Part shown: positions 58,941 through 64,000 of the stretch, in pieces | Numbering within the stretch: the stretch's first letter is position 1 | Layout of the letters: the number at the start of each line of letters is the position of its first letter | Assembly: GCA_016280635.1 (NCBI GenBank) | Contig: JAEEHC010000084.1 | Location: 1-64,000, forward strand | Source: Erysipelotrichaceae bacterium | Lineage (GTDB): Bacteria > Bacillota_I > Bacilli_A > Erysipelotrichales > Erysipelotrichaceae | Direction of reading: 5' to 3' | Length of the DNA stretch: 64,000 nt | Position numbers and translations under genes: made by a program | Notes under the pieces: model-generated | Told to the model about the DNA's origin: nothing | The model's database searches: none | What the model saw: the letters and a program-made list of their open reading frames with translations, nothing else

Positions 58941-60761
58941 ATGGATCTAAACGCGCTTCAGAGTTTCTATGATGGTTACAGCATCAACGCCTATGAGATC
59001 TTCGGAGCTCACATGACGGAAGATGGCACCATATTCAGAGTTTATGCCCCCAATGCCAAGAGCGTGAGGCTCATTGGTGATTTCAATGGCTGGAACCGTG
59101 AGGCTGACCGCCTTTTCAAGTCAGACCTGGGTTTCTGGGAAATCAAGATTGGCGGTCTGCAGGAATATGCCCGGTACAAATACGTTATTGAGGCAGCCGA
59201 CGGGACAATGGTCGAAAAGGCCGACCCCTATGGCTTCTATAATGAGAACCGTCCGGACTGGGGCAACAAGGTTGTCTCGCTTTACCATGAGTGGCAGGAC
59301 GGCGACTGGATGGCCAGCCGCGACCGCAACTTCGACAAGCCGATGAACATCTATGAGGTTCATCTGGGCGGCTTCCGTCACAACTGGGCCGACCAGTGGC
59401 TCAATTACGGCGAGATGATCGACGTGCTGATTCCCTATGTCAAGGAGATGGGCTATACGCACATTGAACTGATGCCGCTCAACGAGCACGCGCTGGACCA
59501 GAGCTGGGGCTATCAGCAGTTTGGCTACTTCTCCATCACTTCCCGCTACGGCAGTCCCAGACAGTTGATGGAATTCATCGATGCCTGCCATCGCAATGGC
59601 ATCGGTGTCATCATGGACATCGTCATCGTTCACTTCGTCAAGGACAGCTATGGCCTGGGCAACTTTGACGGATCACCTCTTTATGAATCCAGTGATCCCA
59701 ATTACGCGGAAAGCCAGTGGGGTACCCACTACTTTGATTTCAACAAGAACATCGTCAAGAGCTTTTTGCTCTCAAGTGCCGGCTTATGGCTGGACAAGTA
59801 TCATGTTGACGGTTTGCGCGTTGACGCCGTCAGCAACCTCATCTATTTCCATGGGGACAAGAGAAAGGGAGAAAACACCGAGGCCATCAGCTTCATCAAG
59901 CGGATGAACTACCATCTCCACCAGCATTTCCCGTCCGTCATGACCATTGCGGAAGATTCCACTGACTATCCGAAAGTCACCGGAGATCCTTCTGAAGGTC
60001 TGGGCTTTGACTACAAGTGGGACCTGGGCTGGATGAACGACACCCTGAAGTACTACAAGGAAGACCCGGAGTACCGCCATTACGATCACAACCTGATCAA
60101 CTTCTCGATGGCCTACTTCTTCACCGAGCGCTTCCTGCTGCCGTTCTCCCATGACGAGGTCGTCCACTCCAAGGGCACGATCATCGACAAGATGTGGGGC
60201 AGCTATGAGGATAAGTTCCGCCAGTGTCGCAACCTGATGGTCTACATGTACACCCATCCGGGCAAGAAGCTGAATTTCATGGGCAATGAAATTGCCAGCT
60301 TCCGCGAATTTGATGAGATGAAGGAACTCGACTGGTTCCTGCTCAAGTATCCGCTGCACGACAGCTTCAAGCGTCTGTGCCGGGACCTGAACATGGTCTA
60401 CCGTCACAATGAGGCCTTCTGGAAGTATGATTACAGCTGGAAGGGCTTCAAGTGGATCGATGCCGACAACAGCCGGGACCGCATTTACAGCTACGTGCGC
60501 TATGATGATGAGAAGTGCTATGTCGTCGTGCTCAACATGTCGCCGGTCGGTCACGAACATTTCGAACTCGGAGTTCCGACTTACGGCTACTTCACCGAGA
60601 TCATCAACTCGGAAAGGGACATCTATGGCGGCTGTAACATGTGCAACTTCCGCAAGATACAGGCACACAGGACCAAGACAGGGTGCAACGGCTTCAAGTA
60701 TAAGCTGGAGATGCGGGTAGCTCCGTATGCCGGCATCATTCTGGAGGCCAAATTAAGATAG
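58941..60761 (+). CDS. glgB: 1,4-alpha-glucan branching enzyme
   Basis: CBM48 FRVYAPNAKSVRLIGDFNGWN; GH13 VDGLRVDAVSNLIY, TIAEDST, LPFSHDEVVH. Confidence 0.93.
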   Translation: MDLNALQSFYDGYSINAYEIFGAHMTEDGTIFRVYAPNAKSVRLIGDFNGWNREADRLFKSDLGFWEIKIGGLQEYARYKYVIEAADGTMVEKADPYGFYNENRPDWGNKVVSLYHEWQDGDWMASRDRNFDKPMNIYEVHLGGFRHNWADQWLNYGEMIDVLIPYVKEMGYTHIELMPLNEHALDQSWGYQQFGYFSITSRYGSPRQLMEFIDACHRNGIGVIMDIVIVHFVKDSYGLGNFDGSPLYESSDPNYAESQWGTHYFDFNKNIVKSFLLSSAGLWLDKYHVDGLRVDAVSNLIYFHGDKRKGENTEAISFIKRMNYHLHQHFPSVMTIAEDSTDYPKVTGDPSEGLGFDYKWDLGWMNDTLKYYKEDPEYRHYDHNLINFSMAYFFTERFLLPFSHDEVVHSKGTIIDKMWGSYEDKFRQCRNLMVYMYTHPGKKLNFMGNEIASFREFDEMKELDWFLLKYPLHDSFKRLCRDLNMVYRHNEAFWKYDYSWKGFKWIDADNSRDRIYSYVRYDDEKCYVVVLNMSPVGHEHFELGVPTYGYFTEIINSERDIYGGCNMCNFRKIQAHRTKTGCNGFKYKLEMRVAPYAGIILEAKLR

Positions 60762-60776
60762 GGGATAAAGAATTAT

Positions 60777-63173
60777 ATGTTTGAGAATAAAGACAGTTTC
60801 AGAGAAGAATTCTGCCAGCGCGTCATTCAGACGTACGGGCGTTCAGTTAATAAAGTTGAAAGGTCAGACCAGTTCCTGGTTCTGGCTCAGATGGTCAGAG
60901 AATATGCCAACTTCAGCTGGATGAAGAGCAAGGAAGAAGTCTCCGGAGAGGAAGACAAGCAGCTCTTCTACTTTTCCATGGAGTTTCTGATTGGCCGGCT
61001 GCTGACCAACAACATGATGAATCTGGGCATCTACAACATCATCAAGGAAGGCCTGGCCGATCTGGACATCGACCTGGGCAAGCTGGAAGAAGTTGAAAAG
61101 GATGCCGGACTGGGCAATGGCGGCCTGGGCCGTCTGGCTGCCTGCTTCCTGGATTCTCTGGCTACTCTGGGATTGCCGGGTCACGGCAATTCCATCCGCT
61201 ACGAGTACGGTCTGTTCGAGCAGAAGATCGTTGACGACAAGCAGGTTGAGGTACCGGACATCTGGCTGAAGTACGGTAACCCCTGGGAAGTAAGAAAGAC
61301 CAAGCACGCGGTTGACGTGCGCTTCTACGGCAAGGTCGAGACCTTCTGGAACAGCGATGGCAACATGGACGTCAAGCATGTTGACGCAGAAGTCGTCAGG
61401 GCCGTTCCCTATGACGTGCCGGTAGTGGGCAAGGACAATGTCTGCGTCAACAACCTGCGCTTATGGAAGCCGGAGGCTTCCGATAAGGCACCGGCCGGCA
61501 AGGACTTCATTGCCTACATTCAGGATGTCAATAAGATCTGTCAGAACGTCTATCCCGACGACTCCACCGAAGAAGGCAGGATCCTGCGCATCAAGCAGGA
61601 ATACTTCTTCGTATCCGCCGGTGTTCAGACCATTCTGGCTGACCACTACGCCAAGTATCATACCTTTGAGAATCTGCCGGACAAGGTCGTCATTCAGCTT
61701 AATGACACCCACCCGGTTATGGTAATCCCTGAGATCATGCGCATCCTGATGGATGATTATCAGTACAAGTGGGACGTCGCCTGGGACATCGTAACCAGAA
61801 CCGTCGCCTATACCAATCACACCATCATGCAGGAAGCACTGGAGAAGTGGCCGGAAAAGCACATAGCCACGCTGTTACCGCGCATTTACCTGATCATCAA
61901 GGAGATCAACAACCGCAAGAAGGCCGAAGTCTATAACCGGACTCTGGATCCCGATCTGACCAACCGGGTCTCCATCATCCGCGATGGCCAGGTCCACATG
62001 GCCAATCTGGCTAACCATACCGTCTTCTCCATCAACGGCGTCGCCCGCATTCATACCGAGATCATCAAGAGCGATGTCATGAAGGACTTCTACTATCTCT
62101 ATCCTGAGAAGTTCAACAGCAAGACAAACGGCATTACCCATCGCCGCTGGCTGCTCTATTCCAATCCCCAGCTTACTCAGCTGTTGACCGACAAGATCGG
62201 ACCGGGCTTCATCAACGACCCGCAGCAGCTGGAAAAACTGCTGGACTATGTCGATGACGAGGACACCATCAACCGCTTCATGGAAGTCAAGAAACAGCGC
62301 AAGCAGATTCTGGCCAACTACATCAAGAAGAAACTGGACATCGACATTGACATCAACTCCATCTTTGACGTTCAGGCCAAGCGGCTGCATGCCTACAAGC
62401 GGCAGATGCTCAACTGCATGAACATCATCGCCCTTTATCAGCGTTTCAAGAAGGAACCGGGCTTTACGATCTACCCGCGTACCTTCATCTTTGCCGCCAA
62501 AGCCGCTCCGTCCTATGTCTATGCCAAGAATGTCATCGAACTGATCAACCGCCTGGCTGCCGTCATCAACAATGACCCGGAAGTCAGCCGTTACATGAAG
62601 GTCGTCTTCATCCCCAATTACAATGTCTCGATCGCCGAGATCCTGATGAACGCGGCCGACATTTCCGAGCAGATCTCCACCGCCGGCAAGGAAGCCAGCG
62701 GTACCGGCAACATGAAGCTGATGATGAACGGCGCCATTACTCTGGGCACCCTGGATGGAGCCAACGTCGAGATTGCCGAACTGGTCGGCGACGATAACAT
62801 CATCGTCTTCGGTCACAACGTTGACGAACTGCGCTCGCTGAAGTACAACGGCTATGACGCCATGGAACTCTACCGCACTAATGAGACCATTCACGCAGTG
62901 CTGGATTCCCTGGTCGACGGGACCTGGCATCCCAACAAGGATGAGTTCAAGCCGATCTTCGACGAGATCCTCTACCGCAATGACGAATATTTCCTGCTGG
63001 CGGACTTCGAACAGTATTCCGAAGCTCAGCGCACCGTCTACCATCTCTACAAGGAACATAAGAAGTTCTGCCGCATGTGCCTGATCAACATTGCCAAGAG
63101 CGGCTACTTCAGTTCTGACCGTACGATCAGCGACTACAACCGCGACATCTGGCATCTGAAGGAAATCAGGTAG
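60777..63173 (+). CDS. glgP: glycogen/maltodextrin phosphorylase
   Basis: YFSMEFLIGRLL, GNGGLGRLAACFLDSLATL, PLP-site EASGTGNMKLMMNGAITLGTLDGANVEI. Confidence 0.94.
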   Translation: MFENKDSFREEFCQRVIQTYGRSVNKVERSDQFLVLAQMVREYANFSWMKSKEEVSGEEDKQLFYFSMEFLIGRLLTNNMMNLGIYNIIKEGLADLDIDLGKLEEVEKDAGLGNGGLGRLAACFLDSLATLGLPGHGNSIRYEYGLFEQKIVDDKQVEVPDIWLKYGNPWEVRKTKHAVDVRFYGKVETFWNSDGNMDVKHVDAEVVRAVPYDVPVVGKDNVCVNNLRLWKPEASDKAPAGKDFIAYIQDVNKICQNVYPDDSTEEGRILRIKQEYFFVSAGVQTILADHYAKYHTFENLPDKVVIQLNDTHPVMVIPEIMRILMDDYQYKWDVAWDIVTRTVAYTNHTIMQEALEKWPEKHIATLLPRIYLIIKEINNRKKAEVYNRTLDPDLTNRVSIIRDGQVHMANLANHTVFSINGVARIHTEIIKSDVMKDFYYLYPEKFNSKTNGITHRRWLLYSNPQLTQLLTDKIGPGFINDPQQLEKLLDYVDDEDTINRFMEVKKQRKQILANYIKKKLDIDIDINSIFDVQAKRLHAYKRQMLNCMNIIALYQRFKKEPGFTIYPRTFIFAAKAAPSYVYAKNVIELINRLAAVINNDPEVSRYMKVVFIPNYNVSIAEILMNAADISEQISTAGKEASGTGNMKLMMNGAITLGTLDGANVEIAELVGDDNIIVFGHNVDELRSLKYNGYDAMELYRTNETIHAVLDSLVDGTWHPNKDEFKPIFDEILYRNDEYFLLADFEQYSEAQRTVYHLYKEHKKFCRMCLINIAKSGYFSSDRTISDYNRDIWHLKEIR

Positions 63174-63177
63174 GAAA

Positions 63178-64000
63178 ATGCGCTTACCCATCAGTGCTTT
63201 TCTTGACGACTATAATCAGATAACCTGTACGATAAGCAGGAGTTTTAACGAGGGTAAAGCCGAAAGATTTACCCTTTTAAACGGTGATGAGGCCACCGAC
63301 CTTCCCATTGAATCCTTCTGGGAAGATGGCGGTCGGATCATCTATCGGCTGAGCTGCCCGGATCTACAGATTGGCCGCAGCTATCAGGTCATGGGGCCCA
63401 ACGGCTATACCGTTGAGCTGGTCTACCGCTTCATCGTCAAGAGCGAGCGCTTCAACCGGGAATTCGCCTACGAAGGCGATGATCTGGGCTGCCGCAGGGA
63501 AGGCGATGAGACGGTCTTCCGCCTTTGGGCACCGACCAGCAGTGAAGTCGTCATGGTGCTGGACGGGCAGTATCATAAGATGGTCCGCAAGGAAAAGGGT
63601 GTTTACGCCCAGTCCTTCCGGGGTGATCTGAGCGGCCGCAGCTATCATTACCTGGTCAGAGTGAACGGCGAAGTCCTGCAGGCCAACGACCCGTACGGGC
63701 GGGCCTCCCTGGCCAACAGCCGGGAAAGCGTCGTCTTCTTCCCCAGACCGCTGGAGCCGGTCGAGGTCAGAAGAAGGGAGCCGGTCATCTACGAAGTGTC
63801 AGTACGTGACTACAGCGAAGCGGGCACCTTTGCCGGTTTTGGCGAGAATCTGGAATACCTGAAGCAGCTGGGTGTCAGCCATGTGCAGCTGCTGCCGGTA
63901 AACGACTTCGGCAGCGTCAACGAATGCCACCCCGAATTAAGCTACAACTGGGGCTATGATCCCGTTAATTATCAGGTGCTGGAAGGAAGCTACAGTTCCG
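63178..64000 (+). CDS. pullulanase-type GH13 enzyme (3' end beyond window)
   Basis: Translated directly from 63178 (absent from the ORF track because there is no stop): MRLPISAFLDDYNQITC...RLWAPTSSEVVMVL...NDPYGRASLANSRESVV...VIYEVSVRDYSEAGTF...YNWGYDPVNYQVLEGSYSS. Confidence 0.88.
   Translation, partial: MRLPISAFLDDYNQITCTISRSFNEGKAERFTLLNGDEATDLPIESFWEDGGRIIYRLSCPDLQIGRSYQVMGPNGYTVELVYRFIVKSERFNREFAYEGDDLGCRREGDETVFRLWAPTSSEVVMVLDGQYHKMVRKEKGVYAQSFRGDLSGRSYHYLVRVNGEVLQANDPYGRASLANSRESVVFFPRPLEPVEVRRREPVIYEVSVRDYSEAGTFAGFGENLEYLKQLGVSHVQLLPVNDFGSVNECHPELSYNWGYDPVNYQVLEGSYSS

Noticed and set aside
61875-63191. 438-aa minus-strand ORF antisense to glgP
   Set aside because: Shadow ORF of a highly conserved phosphorylase; low-complexity V/D/G/L-rich translation.

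Overview
This looks like a chromosomal window from a low-to-mid GC Bacillota (Erysipelotrichia-like gene content is an inference). Most of it is ordinary housekeeping and metabolic sequence, densely packed in co-directional operons. Main blocks: (1) a minus-strand redox operon nfnA-nfnB-nadK-[FeFe]-hydrogenase-like sensor-SpoIIE/PP2C phosphatase (306-6133); (2) a large peptide-utilisation region with OppBCDFA, four M24 peptidases, PepD, two S9 peptidases and an MFS transporter (8600-24604, plus 38674-40671); (3) a methionyl-tRNA-synthetase-like paralogue with altered motifs, gltX, and an S66 (LdcA/MccF-like) peptidase with an AT-rich internal segment (26614-31282); (4) an AT-rich three-gene island (32102-35684) encoding two radical SAM proteins and a possible class II aaRS-fold protein; (5) pdxA/acetamidase/cysE; (6) a T-box-controlled metG and rlmH; (7) sugar genes (GH1, ptsH, phosphoglucomutase); (8) murA; (9) an ADP-ribosylglycohydrolase-PfkB pair followed by a NrtR-like/pncA/pncB/nadE/nadD NAD salvage operon with a perfect 19-bp palindrome upstream; (10) glgB-glgP-pullulanase, the last truncated by the window end. 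No rRNA, tRNA, CRISPR array, integrase or intact transposase was recognised. The best candidate for something undescribed is the 32.0-35.8 kb radical SAM/aaRS-like island. Next are the MetRS-like paralogue/S66 locus and the sensory hydrogenase-phosphatase operon. All family calls are by eye from motifs; no database search was run.
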